The notes: generated by a model not told the origin, from the sequence alone. Shown: positions 8,662 to 18,295, numbered from the stretch's first letter. The stretch: DNA of 64,000 bases from Methanobacterium sp. SMA-27 (GCF_000744455.1 NZ_JQLY01000001.1:682001-746000), one strand, 5' to 3'. A program made the numbers and translations.

Positions 8662-9156
8662 CTATTTTATTGGTTCTTGAGAGAAATTCGCAGCTGGTTG
8701 TTGGTTCTTGGCGTAGACACGTGGTCCGTAAAGCATGTATCCTATGCCCACGAAGATCAGAATGAACTCACCAGCGGTAACTGCAGGCGGGGGAGAGACC
8801 GTGAAGAAGAACAGTGCCTGATCTGCAGGTGGTGTGATGAACATGAACACAGCATCGATTACTGCGAAGACTCCAGCGAGTCTAGGTCTTCGTAGCCATA
8901 TCGAAACCAGCCCTGCAAGTGGAAGCAATAGCCCCACGGTTATGAAGAACCCTGCGAAAGCCAGGGTCCGTAGTTCAGGCATACGAGGTTCAACTCCTAA
9001 TGGAGTCAAAAGAAAGCCTAAAATGAAACCAAAAGCAAGTAATGCCGCCAATACGCGCTCTGAACTTGTTAGAGATACGCGACTACGGTGTTGTTCAGGT
9101 CCATCTTCTTTGTTTGGTGGCCGGGATTTTGTTGATTGAGAGTTGTTATTTTTCAT
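8662..9156 (-). CDS. GC-rich membrane protein of unknown function
   Basis: A 164-residue protein with a hydrophilic Arg/Ser/Pro-rich N-terminus of about 30 residues and four likely membrane segments (VLAALLAFGFILGFLLTPLG, LAFAGFFITVGLLLPLAGLV, then two more). The DNA is visibly richer in G and C than its neighbours and uses codons such as CTG, GCC and CGA, suggesting transfer from another lineage. The start is ATG at 9156 with AAGAGGTAA upstream. The other-strand frames across it are shadows. No family was recognised. Confidence 0.7.
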   Translation of the reverse strand: MKNNNSQSTKSRPPNKEDGPEQHRSRVSLTSSERVLAALLAFGFILGFLLTPLGVEPRMPELRTLAFAGFFITVGLLLPLAGLVSIWLRRPRLAGVFAVIDAVFMFITPPADQALFFFTVSPPPAVTAGEFILIFVGIGYMLYGPRVYAKNQQPAANFSQEPIK

Positions 9157-9223
9157 AAATTACCTCTTAATTTATTTTTCATTCAAAAGCAGATGTTAAA
9201 AATAAATAAAGGTTTATTAACCT

Positions 9224-10141
9224 TTATTTAAGTTCTAGTTGAATTCCACCTATTCTTGGGGCTAGGAAGTTGTAGAGTATGGTTATAATTGCAACCATAA
9301 TAAATGTCCCTATGAACGCTCCTATTATATTACCAATTAAACCTCCAACAGCCATTGAAGCGGATCCAGCCATAATGCCATTTACAAGGCTAAATAATCC
9401 TTGAATAATTCCAAATATTGTTGCAACTACTGCAAGGGCCAGTGCAGCTGCTACTACTGGTATTGAAGTTATCTCATGTGCGTTTCCAGCTGGTGCAAAC
9501 AATAATCTAACTCCTCCCACTCTAGGAATTAAGAAATTGTAAAATATTGCCCATAATGCATTACCAATGAATCCTGCTACAAATACAAATATTGGTAAGC
9601 CTATGATTAACAATAAAGCAAGAACTACTCCTCCAGTTCCTACTGCTGAACCTGTAGGGAGAGTTGCAGGGGTCATATTTGTTGCATTGGCTGTTATATT
9701 TGCTATGAGCGGAATTAATGTGCTTGTCAATGTTGTTAGGGGTACAATAAAAGCTGCAAGTAAAAGCCCTATTATAAATGCCCATACTGCCCCAACACCG
9801 GATGTTATTAATGCAAAGGATACAACCGGCAAGTTTTTAACTTCATCGCCTTCAAGACCTAACTTTATACCGCCGAGTCTAGGCACTAACATGTTGTAAA
9901 TGAGTGCAGTTACAAATGATAGTGTAATATAAACAAGGAAGCTTCCAATCGGGAAAATAACGATCATTGAAAGACCAAAACTGGCAAATACTAATCCTGC
10001 ATTTGGTATAACTGCTGCTAATGCTCCAAATGTAATCAACAGTATTATTGCATATATGAAGGCCAGAATGGCACTAACAGTAGATGTCATCAATGTAAAA
10101 GGCACAAGTTCAATAGATTTTATTTCTTTAAAGTCGACCAT
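9224..10141 (-). CDS. Membrane protein with three internal repeats
   Basis: A 305-residue protein made of three repeats of about 100 residues. Each starts with a short strand (ELVPFTL, NLPVVSFAL, SIPVVAAAL), has two to three hydrophobic segments, and ends with a near-identical tail: ALIYNMLVPRLGGIKLGLEG, AIFYNFLIPRVGGVRLLF and TILYNFLAPRIGGIQLELK. The start is ATG at 10141 with GAGGTGA about 8 bases before it. The tail motif Y-N-x-L-x-P-R-x-G-G is the clearest mark. Function is unknown. Internal triplication suggests growth from a single-repeat ancestor. Confidence 0.8.
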   Translation of the reverse strand: MVDFKEIKSIELVPFTLMTSTVSAILAFIYAIILLITFGALAAVIPNAGLVFASFGLSMIVIFPIGSFLVYITLSFVTALIYNMLVPRLGGIKLGLEGDEVKNLPVVSFALITSGVGAVWAFIIGLLLAAFIVPLTTLTSTLIPLIANITANATNMTPATLPTGSAVGTGGVVLALLLIIGLPIFVFVAGFIGNALWAIFYNFLIPRVGGVRLLFAPAGNAHEITSIPVVAAALALAVVATIFGIIQGLFSLVNGIMAGSASMAVGGLIGNIIGAFIGTFIMVAIITILYNFLAPRIGGIQLELK

Positions 10142-10871
10142 ATTTTTTCACCTCTTTTATCAATTACCATAATTATACTTATTACACTATTATGGACCTT
10201 AATGCAGTTATAATTTTCATAATTTTTAAAAAAAATGTATTGTAATAATTAAAATAGAGAATAATATCGGACTGTTGAATTAAACCCAAGAACAAATTAT
10301 CAAGGAAAAAAAATTGTTACAATAGATTAAGTATCATATGCCGCTAGGGGTATACATAATAAAAAACATAAAGTATAACGAAAAAGTAATACTAACTATT
10401 TAATCATTTATCTAAGAGCATAACAAAAGAAATTTAGTATAATTAACTAATGTCATAGTGAAGTGTGAGTAATTATTTCTATGGTATATAGTATGCCTCA
10501 TTTTCAATGCAATGATCATAATTCTATAGGTCAATCAGAACGCTTGATTATATTGATGCTTTACTTTCAAATTATGGATGCTCCGCTCCAGTTCTTTAAC
10601 TAATGTAGAATAGGTATGTATCAAAGATGCTGGGTACGAAAATAATGATTTTAATCAATATAAGTTGGAATGATCATGGGATGTTAATGATGCCACAACA
10701 AAAATGTCTAAGTCTGAAAAAAATACTTCTAATTCCAATTAATTTACAAAATAATATGAAAGATTTAATCTTTCTTTTTCCAACTCGATTTTACGGGGAT
10801 GTCGTCATAGATAGGTTTACATAGCCTTTTCTGCATAATAATCAAATATTACAGTATTGGGAGATATTTAA
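10142..10871. other. Intergenic region, 730 bp, containing a dispersed repeat
   Basis: No supported gene is seen. A stretch at about 10678-10745 (TTAATGATGCCACAACAAAA core) is also present, slightly changed, at about 59049-59110. A short open frame at 10627-10824 overlaps it but has no ribosome binding site. The last part holds the promoter of the permease gene. Confidence 0.4.
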
Positions 10872-11729
10872 ATGGAAGTTATTCTTCAACAATTTGCTAA
10901 TCTCAGCATTTTAATATATATTGTTACAACTATGCTATCTATGGGCCTTAATTTTTTCCCTAAACAATTTTTAGAACCATTAAAAGATAAGAGTCTCATA
11001 TTAAAGTCTTTAGCTGCAAATTTCATATTATTGCCAATCATAACTTACATTATATTGCAAGTGATCCCATTAGAACAAGGTCTTGCTATTGGCTTAATTT
11101 TAATGGCTGCTGGTGCAGGATCACCCTTCATGCTAAAATTGGTTCAATTCATGAAAGCAGATATAGCATTTGCTGTAGGATTGATGTTAATATTATCCAT
11201 AGTAACATTATTTTACATGCCATTGGTACTTTCTATTTTATTACCGGGTGTTTCAGTGAATCCCATGTCTATAGCAAGTTCGCTCTTGGTTTTGATATTT
11301 TTACCCTTGATTATTGGAACCTCTGTAAAGTCACGGTATGGTAATATAGCTAAAACCATTCAACCAACTTTTAACCAGATATCTAACATATTCATAGTTA
11401 TAGTGGTAGTTCTTTATCTTGGCCTTAACTACAAGGACTTTTTGGCAGTATTTGGAACCGGTGCATTGATAGCTTCTATGATATTCATATTAGCTGCCTT
11501 TTTAATCGGATATTTACTAGGAGGTCCTTCCAAAAATACAAAATCGGTACTTGGTATGGGCACTGCCATAAAAAACTCATCTGCCGCATTTGTGGTAGCC
11601 GTAACAAACTTTAGCTCAGAATACGACGTCATGGCCATGATAATTGTAGTTTACATGCTAAGCATAATTATAATGATGATTATTTCAGGAGAAATGGGGA
11701 AAAGATCAAAAGTTTCAGAAATAGTATAG
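10872..11729 (+). CDS. Bile acid:sodium symporter family (BASS/SBF-like) permease
   Basis: A 285-residue integral membrane protein with about nine hydrophobic segments. The BASS-type helix break AAGAGSPFMLKLVQFMKAD and the second broken helix GMGTAIKNSSAAFVVAVTNF are seen. The family moves organic anions, usually with sodium; the substrate here is unknown. The start is ATG at 10872 with GGGAGAT upstream. A relic of a second copy's C-terminus lies at 14735-14840, showing that the locus was once duplicated. Confidence 0.8.
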   Translation: MEVILQQFANLSILIYIVTTMLSMGLNFFPKQFLEPLKDKSLILKSLAANFILLPIITYIILQVIPLEQGLAIGLILMAAGAGSPFMLKLVQFMKADIAFAVGLMLILSIVTLFYMPLVLSILLPGVSVNPMSIASSLLVLIFLPLIIGTSVKSRYGNIAKTIQPTFNQISNIFIVIVVVLYLGLNYKDFLAVFGTGALIASMIFILAAFLIGYLLGGPSKNTKSVLGMGTAIKNSSAAFVVAVTNFSSEYDVMAMIIVVYMLSIIIMMIISGEMGKRSKVSEIV

Positions 11730-11828
11730 TATGCAGGAACCACACCTTATTAATTTGGTATATCCACATTACGAATATCCATAATTAAATATTAAAGGAG
11801 ATTTTCATCCCACTTATCCTAAATCAAA

Positions 11829-11969
11829 TCACCAACTATCATTTAATTGCTTACGGTCTCTGTTTTCAAGTATATCACAAAGATGTTCCACTGCCATTAC
11901 CAATCTTTCTCCGAATGGTTTAGTTTTTCTTGCTTCTAATAATTCACGCTTGGTGGGATATTTATACAT
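11829..11969 (-). CDS. Small hypothetical protein, 46 aa, downstream of an RHH regulator
   Basis: ATG at 11969 starts four bases after the stop of the RHH gene, and the AAGGAG site lies in the end of that gene, so the two are clearly co-transcribed. The product begins MYKYPTKRELLEARKTKPFG and has an amphipathic helix (ERLVMAVEHLCDILE). Size and position fit a partner protein of a small regulator or a plasmid-type accessory protein. No family was recognised. Confidence 0.55.
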   Translation of the reverse strand: MYKYPTKRELLEARKTKPFGERLVMAVEHLCDILENRDRKQLNDSW

Positions 11970-11973
11970 ATAT

Positions 11974-12135
11974 TTACGCTCCTTTTAATATTAAATCATG
12001 CTCAGATTCCTTTCCTATCCACATCAGAATCAGACGCCTAAGCATTTCACTACACGATATGTCTTTCTTTTCACAGAATGTTCTGAATTGCTCCTTCAAA
12101 TTTTCATCGATTCTAAATGTCATTCTGTTCAGCAT
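11974..12135 (-). CDS. Ribbon-helix-helix (CopG/Arc-type) DNA-binding protein, 53 aa
   Basis: The first residues form the typical ribbon strand (MLNRMTFRIDENL), followed by helix A (KEQFRTFCEKKD) and helix B (SCSEMLRRLILMWI). It would dimerise and bind an operator, probably near its own promoter. The start is ATG at 12135, with GGAGTGAG about 6 bases upstream. It is the first gene of a two-gene unit with the 46-residue protein. Such pairs are common on plasmids and integrated elements; with no toxin-like partner seen, a toxin-antitoxin role is not claimed. Confidence 0.75.
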   Translation of the reverse strand: MLNRMTFRIDENLKEQFRTFCEKKDISCSEMLRRLILMWIGKESEHDLILKGA

Positions 12136-12390
12136 ATACTCACTCCTGTTACAACTGTCATCATAACTACCTGTAACGCTTATGTCCTACCATTACGATT
12201 CTAGTGAACTGAGAACAGTTTATTGTTAATTAGGCATTTTAATGTGTTTAATTCCATTAAATAACTTCCAATATAATTATCAATTAAGAAAGGATCTGGA
12301 GAACTATTTCAGTAATACTATAAAAAAAATTTATATCATGTGCTACTTTCCTGCTTAGCTCTCTTAAGTAATTCCGGTTTCCTTTATTAT

Positions 12391-12531
12391 TTACAGAAGT
12401 TTTTCAAGTTTCAGAAGTTCTTCAATGTCTTTCAGGTATGATGGAGGATTTTTAAGATCCTTTTTTTCATCATAAAGTGCATGTATTTTTGCAATGAATT
12501 TAGATATATATACCACCTCAAAGACTTTCAT
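12391..12531 (-). CDS. Hypothetical protein, 46 aa
   Basis: An open frame from ATG at 12531 with the product MKVFEVVYISKFIAKIHALY followed by a charged helix ending DIEELLKLEKLL. No strong ribosome binding site precedes it, but codon use is gene-like. It lies about 250 bases upstream of the RHH pair on the same strand and may belong to the same small accessory segment. It could also be a relic. Confidence 0.35.
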   Translation of the reverse strand: MKVFEVVYISKFIAKIHALYDEKKDLKNPPSYLKDIEELLKLEKLL

Positions 12532-12540
12532 TTAACTGAT

Positions 12541-13376
12541 TGTCCATCCTACTGAATTTTTTACTCGAAATTTAAAATTATACAGATGTAGTGTTAACTG
12601 TAGAATTACTACCAAGCATAAAACTAATAGAGAACATAGGATTCACACAGCTGGAATTAGTATCAGTCAATTGTACTGTAACGCAAACTTCCATCACGTA
12701 GGTATAAGGCCATTAATCACAGGTTTCGCTAAAATCAGAATTTTAATGACTTTGTTCCTGAAAATTATTTTCTATAAATAAAAAATGATTAAGTTCTATT
12801 ACTAAACTTTTCTTGGAATCTGGAATATTATATTCAGATACGAAAATAAAAAAAATTATGGATTAAAAAGGGATACTTACCATATTATAAAGGTATGTGG
12901 CCTGTATACTAACTTTGAAAAAAATAAAATTAACTAGCTTTATGAGGGCAAAATACTGTGTGGTTTGTAATCTAAAATTTTTCTTTTCCCTGAGTTAGCA
13001 AATGATGTAGTTATATTGCAAAAAAACTTAAAATATCATGCTTAAATTTTTTTCTTTCATAATGCTTCCTTCTGGTTCAAAATTCTATTTCACAATACCA
13101 TTAAAAATCAAAATTCTTCAAAAATAACTTCATCATAGTGCCATATGACGAAGTTATAATACTATTATTTCTTTGATATGGATATGTTATTATTAGTTGA
13201 ATTCAACGGATGAAAGGGTCTTTTAGAGCGTTTTTTAAGGAGGACTATGAGAGGAGAACATTTATTGTATTTTGAATTTATTCCATGTAACAATTTGGAT
13301 AATTAATAATTGAATAAAAATGATAAAACAATAAAATTTCCTTGGAAAAAAAATATGGAGTAAATTTAAGTTTAAG
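12541..13376. other. Intergenic region, 836 bp, no gene seen
   Basis: An AT-rich region with no supported gene. An AAGGAGG sequence at about 13240 precedes only a 19-codon frame (ATG at 13248), too close to be a normal start. Decayed accessory DNA is likely. Confidence 0.35.
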
Positions 13377-13757
13377 TTAACCCCAGGCTTTTACTAAAAC
13401 CCCTATAATCCCACCGATTACTCCTATGATTACATAAACAATTATGCCTATTACTAATGCTAATAAACCGATTGCAGCCCCTGAAGCTCCAGATAAAGTT
13501 AATCCTAGAATTATACCGATTATACCAACTACTATTCCCATAAATATGCCTACAAGTGCTCCATGGATAGCCCCATTTTTGTAATCTCCACCTACAGTGT
13601 AACCAACATAAATAGTTGCGATTAAGAAACCTATGGCACCACCAAATAAACCTACTATCATTCCTGCAAATAATGTTATTAACATTTCAATTGTAGCACT
13701 AAGTAATACTCCTAATACCAGACCAATTAGTACAGTTTTCCATTTCACTTCTACCAT
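13377..13757 (-). CDS. DUF5518-type glycine-rich membrane protein
   Basis: A 126-residue protein with four hydrophobic segments and the family mark VGYTVGGDYKNGAIHGALVG between segments two and three. The start is taken as ATG at 13757, because GAAGGTG lies about 6 bases before it; an ATG at 13796 would put that site inside the gene. Relatives with the same motif occur at 50935, 56300 (broken) and 62881. Function is unknown; such proteins are found mainly in methanogens. Confidence 0.75.
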   Translation of the reverse strand: MVEVKWKTVLIGLVLGVLLSATIEMLITLFAGMIVGLFGGAIGFLIATIYVGYTVGGDYKNGAIHGALVGIFMGIVVGIIGIILGLTLSGASGAAIGLLALVIGIIVYVIIGVIGGIIGVLVKAWG

Positions 13758-13809
13758 CTTTTCACCTTCTTTCAAACGATTATTTTCATACTCCAATTCA
13801 GACTTTTGT

Positions 13810-14565
13810 TTAGTCCATTTTTTTCATTAACCCGATGGTTAGCATGATTATGTTGTCGATGTATTTTTCCATGTTTTTGTAAAGATGTGTTTTGTATTTT
13901 AATGCTTTTAAATTAGTAATTTGTTCATCTGGCACACCATAGAAATTGGGGATTGCATAATAAAATTTGATAAATGCCTCGATTTCATCTTCTATTTGGA
14001 GTAAATCAGAAAATATTTTTGGTTCAATCTGGTTTGCAAATAGAAATAAATCGACTATTCTTACTATCTCTTTTTGAAGTACCTCAATATTTTTAGCAAG
14101 CTGATACCATTCTTCTTGGTTCATATTATTAATATTTGAACTTATAACCGGTCTTAAAACGTTTTCTCCAATGTTAGTGATTTCTTCACATAATTCGGGT
14201 GAAACATCAGTAAATGTATCTGTTAAATCAAATGTTTCCATAAAATTTGAAGAATAAACATCCATATCAAAACCAAAACTTACACGAAATGTTATAATGG
14301 TGCCAATTAGGTATCTTTTAATTCTGTTGTGGATACTAATCTGAACATCTTTCCATTTTTTATTTTCATGTTCATTTAAAATCCAGTTAACATAGCTTAG
14401 TGTTATTATAATACCTATAGAAGTGACTCCCAAATTCAAAAATAAGCTTTTCCATGTAACATAAAAACTTTGCTTTATAATAAAAAAACTTACAATAAGA
14501 GTAATAATCGCCAAGATTCCTAATGGTAAAACAAGTCTTTTTAAGAGAAATTCTGAATCCTTTAT
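13810..14565 (-). CDS. Hypothetical protein with two N-terminal TM segments and a cytoplasmic helical domain
   Basis: The protein has two membrane segments (ILAIITLIVSFFIIKQ and LFLNLGVTSIGIIITL) and then about 170 mostly helical residues containing KRYLIGTIITFRVSFGFDMD and a long central helix. The first ordinary start is TTG at 14514, which has no ribosome binding site. A strong GGAGG lies 7 bases before ATA at 14565, in the same open frame, giving 251 residues. The ATA start is therefore suggested but not proven. No family was recognised. Confidence 0.55.
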   Translation of the reverse strand: MKDSEFLLKRLVLPLGILAIITLIVSFFIIKQSFYVTWKSLFLNLGVTSIGIIITLSYVNWILNEHENKKWKDVQISIHNRIKRYLIGTIITFRVSFGFDMDVYSSNFMETFDLTDTFTDVSPELCEEITNIGENVLRPVISSNINNMNQEEWYQLAKNIEVLQKEIVRIVDLFLFANQIEPKIFSDLLQIEDEIEAFIKFYYAIPNFYGVPDEQITNLKALKYKTHLYKNMEKYIDNIIMLTIGLMKKMD

Positions 14566-14734
14566 AAAAAAACCTCCAAGAAATTACTTTTATATAATTT
14601 TTTTTTTACATTATGTTTCTTTTTGATCATTTTTATTACTATAATAAATGATTTTTTTTACAGATAAAACTTTCAGGTTTTATTAATTATTAAATTATAT
14701 CACTTATAACCATATTTTCTCATAGAGATAATAA

Positions 14735-14840
14735 GTATCTATCATGGTCATCATAATTGTTTATATACTCACCATAATTACATTGATTTTAATTTCAGGA
14801 GAAAAGAGAAAGATTCCAATGGTACAGAAACAGTATAGTA
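14735..14840 (+). pseudogene. Relic of the C-terminus of a BASS-type permease
   Basis: The reading IIIVYILTIITLILISGEKR matches the last helix of the permease at 10872-11729 (IIVVYMLSIIIMMIISGEMG) at the same distance from its end. The sequence after it (agtatacaggcaacatac) also matches the DNA just after that gene (agtatgcaggaaccacacc). The rest of the copy is gone. Confidence 0.7.
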
Positions 14841-15188
14841 TACAGGCAACATACATTCCTAATCTGCTAAGTATCCACTCAGTTGATTTTTTAATTATTT
14901 TATACTATTCTAAGATTCATCAAATCGTTCGCATTATTAAACGCTTTTAAGCTTTTGAAATGGAAAGAAGGTACGAGAGCAGTTATACCATGTATAGTAA
15001 ACCAGTGCAAAAATACGGGATAGAATTTCTGAAAGTTTTATTACATTATGATTAGTTAATTTATCCTTTTTATAATTTGATTCATCGATCGCAATAAGTT
15101 TTTTCTGGTTAGATAATTCAATAGATAATTGGATATAAAACTATAAAAATAATGTTATGTGTAATGGATTTCTTGGAGGTTTAAGTGA

Positions 15189-15467
15189 ATGTCAGATGAA
15201 AATGTCGTATACATTGGAAATAAACCAGTAATGAACTATGTATTAGCTGTAGTAACTCAGATGAATACTGGAGTCCCCGAAGTAATGTTGAAAGCAAGAG
15301 GAAGAGCAATCAGCAGGGCAGTAGATGTTGCAGAGATTGTAAGGAACAGATTTATGACCGATTTAGAAATAGGTTCCATAGCTATCAGCACAGAAGAAAT
15401 GACAAGCAGAGAAGGATCAAACAGCAATGTTTCATCCATTGAAATACAACTCTGCAAGACAGAATAG
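15189..15467 (+). CDS. albA: Alba, archaeal chromatin and RNA-binding protein
   Basis: A 92-residue Alba-fold protein. The motif [16 protein letters not shown] at the N-terminus, the [17 protein letters not shown] helix and the beta hairpin [10 protein letters not shown] are diagnostic. It binds double-stranded DNA and RNA as a dimer. The conserved Lys usually found near residue 16 in crenarchaeal Alba is here the Lys of NKPVMNY. The start is ATG at 15189, with GGAGGT about 8 bases upstream. It is a single gene with its own promoter. Confidence 0.95.
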   Translation: MSDENVVYIGNKPVMNYVLAVVTQMNTGVPEVMLKARGRAISRAVDVAEIVRNRFMTDLEIGSIAISTEEMTSREGSNSNVSSIEIQLCKTE

Positions 15468-15662
15468 ATAAAAAATCCATTCAATCCACTTTTCATTTTA
15501 TAATAGAGAAACTTCGTTGAATAAAATTATTAATATTACTAATTAAGTATAATATAATAAAAACTTCCTGAAAAATCAATCGCATTTATGAGGGCATTCA
15601 ATATTTAAACTATAAATTGGGGCTAAATATTGTTTGAGTACTTATTTGCTTTGTTGAATTGT

Positions 15663-16490
15663 TTAATAAACCATAGTACTAAAATTCCCCCCCCCCAGAA
15701 TTAATCCAAAAATACCTTCTCCATTGATAATAGGGATATTGCCGATTATTATACCAGATTTATTGGTATAAATATCCCCTAACATTAGGACATTTAATAC
15801 ATTCCATGTTGAATGGAGAAATAGAACTGGGATTAAACTACCACGGGACAAGTATTAGGAATAAGAAAATGCAAATGTTATGAAGAAAACACCAACAGCT
15901 TGTAATGTGGCTATTAATTAAGGGTTGCCAATTCCTGTAGTCTTTGCAAGTAAATAAAACGACAGGGAAGTGGTATAACGCCCAGACTGCACCTAAAATT
16001 ATGGTTCCCCTAGTTTTTCCACTGGCCTTGGTTAACTTTGGTAGTAGATAACCTATCCATCCATATTCTTCACCAAATGCAGGAATCAAGTTTACCAAAA
16101 TTAGAATAATAGATGAAATTATTATGTAGGTCAAAGTTAAATTTCCAGTATTTAGATGACCAAAACCAATTATTAAGACAATTATTCCACATGTAGCTAT
16201 AAATATTATAGGATATCCTACACTGAATACCATGGACTTTATATTTGGTTTTTTAACTACACAACCCAACATTGATTTGATAGATTTTCGATGAACAAAA
16301 CGATTGAATATCAAGGCAACAATAGCTGGAAAGAACATTATCAATACAAACAGGCTTAAACCCAAATTTGGCTTTGAAAATATCAGAAAAGTAAATATCC
16401 AAGAAGATAGGAGGACAACTACGGTATAAATGATTAAGATTCGATTATCTCTAACATATTCAATATCCGAAAGTTTCCTCTCCCTGTTTT
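15663..16490 (-). pseudogene. Broken CPBP intramembrane metalloprotease gene
   Basis: Pieces in different frames make up one CAAX-protease/bacteriocin-processing (CPBP/Abi) membrane protein. Open sequence on the minus strand from about 16490 gives the first helices. The EEYGW motif (PAFGEEYGWIGYLLPKL) and the second motif (ALYHFPVV) follow, then a shift near 15920. The third motif (LFLHSTWNV) is in another frame ending at 15663. At least one internal stop and one frameshift separate the parts. A run of nine C at about 15690 may mark a slippage site. Confidence 0.75.
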
Positions 16491-16748
16491 TTTAAATAAT
16501 CCAATTTGTTGTTATTAATATCCTCATTAGCTATCCATATTATCCTCAATCATTTGAATCTCTACTGTTGCTTATAGATTAATCACTACATATGTGGGCT
16601 TATTTAAATAAATAAATTCATTTACTTATATATACATACATTTATTTATATGTTTACATAGTTACTATATTATTTACTCATAGGTGCTGTTAATTTAAGA
16701 TGTATGTTAGTATCTGAATATTCTAATTTAATTCTATTTTAAGACTGG

Positions 16749-16833
<85 letters not shown>

Positions 16834-16876
16834 TAGATATTTAAAAATCAAAAAAAATAAGAGAATATAATATAAA

Positions 16877-17086
16877 TTATTCAAGTTCTTTAACAGCTAG
16901 TTCAATATCAGACGCGTTTACAGTTACTCTTCCAGCGTGTTTTGCAAGTAGAAGTGCTTGTTTGGAGATATCTTCCCCACACTGTTCTAAAACTTTTCCT
17001 AAAGCTTCTTTTGAACCTTCACTGATTCTTTGTCCACCTGCATTTTTTATTATTCTTCCTATTGGAGCTATTGGTATTTCACTCAT
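16877..17086 (-). CDS. Archaeal histone
   Basis: A 69-residue histone-fold protein close to HMf/HMt histones: MSEIPIAPIGRIIKNAGGQR, then SEGSKEALGKVLEQ and the last helix VNASDIELAVKELE. It forms dimers that wrap DNA. The start at 17086 is chosen because AGGTGAT lies just before it and because family members begin with this sequence; an ATG nine bases upstream overlaps the ribosome binding site. It is monocistronic, just downstream of the tRNA-Leu on the same strand direction. Confidence 0.95.
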   Translation of the reverse strand: MSEIPIAPIGRIIKNAGGQRISEGSKEALGKVLEQCGEDISKQALLLAKHAGRVTVNASDIELAVKELE

Positions 17087-17224
17087 ATTTATCACCTAAT
17101 TATAATTATTAACTCTATTTTATTTAAATTCATCGAATTAAGTGGCAGATCATGTTCTTAATCTATTAGATGGAATATTTTTTGATAGTAAAGTTTAGTT
17201 TAACTCAAAAACATATCTAAAAAT

Positions 17225-17473
17225 ATGGAAGATTTTATGATTGAAAAAATTAACGAAAAAGATGAAATACATGTTTGTGAATTCTGTAATAATAATGTCG
17301 ATATACAAAAAAATTTCAGGATACACAACGGAAAATACTGTCATATTCATTGCTTTGCTGATAATATTGGATATGAAAACTGGATGAATCCTAAAAAGAA
17401 ATACAAACAAAAAAACAAGTTAAATAATAAAGATAAAAAATCAAAAACAGACATGGATGGAAACTATTTTTAA
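17225..17473 (+). CDS. Small putative zinc-binding protein
   Basis: A protein of up to 82 residues with one zinc-site pattern (VCEFCNNN near residue 18 and YCHIHCF near residue 38) and a Lys-rich tail with little structure. ATG at 17225 or 17237 could be the start; the second has GGAAG upstream. The opposite-strand frame is a shadow. It may act in DNA or RNA binding through the basic tail, but no family was recognised. Confidence 0.55.
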   Translation: MEDFMIEKINEKDEIHVCEFCNNNVDIQKNFRIHNGKYCHIHCFADNIGYENWMNPKKKYKQKNKLNNKDKKSKTDMDGNYF

Positions 17474-17571
17474 AGGATTTAACAGTTTATTGTGGAAGTC
17501 CGATGAAGTTTTGGAGCTTAGATCACATTTACTAAAATATCTACTAAATTAAAATAAAGGGATTGTACATC

Positions 17572-17778
17572 ATGAAATTCAGAAAACCCGCCGAAAACAA
17601 AAATACTACAAATGAACTCTTTAAAGAAGTAAACAAATGTAAACCAGAAGAATTGCATAACCTACTACACAAAATTGAAATAGAAATTGAAAAATCCGAA
17701 GTTAAAGATGAAGATCTTTTAAGCGCAAAAAGAATAATTACAAGTAGAATAGCCTCCATGAGAAGTAAAAATCTATAA
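17572..17778 (+). CDS. Hypothetical helical protein, 68 aa
   Basis: A charged, mostly helical protein of 68 residues starting MKFRKPAENKNTTNELFKEV, with segment EELHNLLHKIEIEIEKSEVK that could form a coiled coil. The start is ATG at 17572, with AAAGGGAT about 8 bases upstream, in preference to an in-frame TTG at 17563. No family was recognised. It lies about 100 bases after the zinc-binding protein gene on the same strand. Confidence 0.5.
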   Translation: MKFRKPAENKNTTNELFKEVNKCKPEELHNLLHKIEIEIEKSEVKDEDLLSAKRIITSRIASMRSKNL

Positions 17779-17901
17779 ATAATATTTTTTATTTTATTTT
17801 ACTAAAACTTATCATTTAATTAAGTTTAAAAAAATTTCAAGGTGTTATTACATATCCCATCTCAGATAAATTCAGATATTATTAATCCATTCTTGATAGT
17901 T

Positions 17902-18234
17902 TTATATTCTCGTTTGGGTTATTGAACTAGCAGAGCCTTTTAGAATATGTTTATGGTCTAGAATACAGCCTTCCAGTATTTTGGGATATTCCTCTGGTTT
18001 GGAAATAATTATTTTAAATTGTTTTCCATCTCTGCATTTTCTCTTTAATTCTTCCTGAATTTTTTCATTTATAGGGTGTATAAATTCAAATTTAATAACT
18101 GGAGATGTGAATGATGAAGTATTAGGGTCATAATAACAATTTAATTTTATTAAGATCTCAGTAAAAAGGGAATTCATACCTATCATTTTAATTTCTGCTT
18201 CACCTTTCTCCTCAAAACTAATTTGTTTTCTCAT
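17902..18234 (-). CDS. Hypothetical protein, 110 aa
   Basis: A soluble protein with alternating strands and helices; its tail contains KIIISKPEEYPKILEGCILD. The start is ATG at 18234 with AGGAAA upstream. It follows the TFE-like gene by 61 bases on the same strand, and the truncated KaiC gene lies upstream of that, so the three may be one transcript. No family was recognised. Confidence 0.5.
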   Translation of the reverse strand: MRKQISFEEKGEAEIKMIGMNSLFTEILIKLNCYYDPNTSSFTSPVIKFEFIHPINEKIQEELKRKCRDGKQFKIIISKPEEYPKILEGCILDHKHILKGSASSITQTRI

Positions 18235-18295
18235 ATTCTTATTTTCCTATTAACAAATTCCTCATGTTTAGTAAAAACAAAAAAAATATTTGATA

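Noticed and set aside
10627..10824. Open frame of 65 codons before the permease gene
   Set aside because: No ribosome binding site, and it overlaps a repeat whose other copy has stops in this frame.
11831..11974. RHH gene plus 46-residue protein as a toxin-antitoxin pair
   Set aside because: The second protein shows no toxin family mark; the layout alone does not support the claim.
11930..12204. Plus-strand frames over the RHH pair
   Set aside because: They are antisense to the RHH and 46-residue genes, which have clear start sites and motifs.
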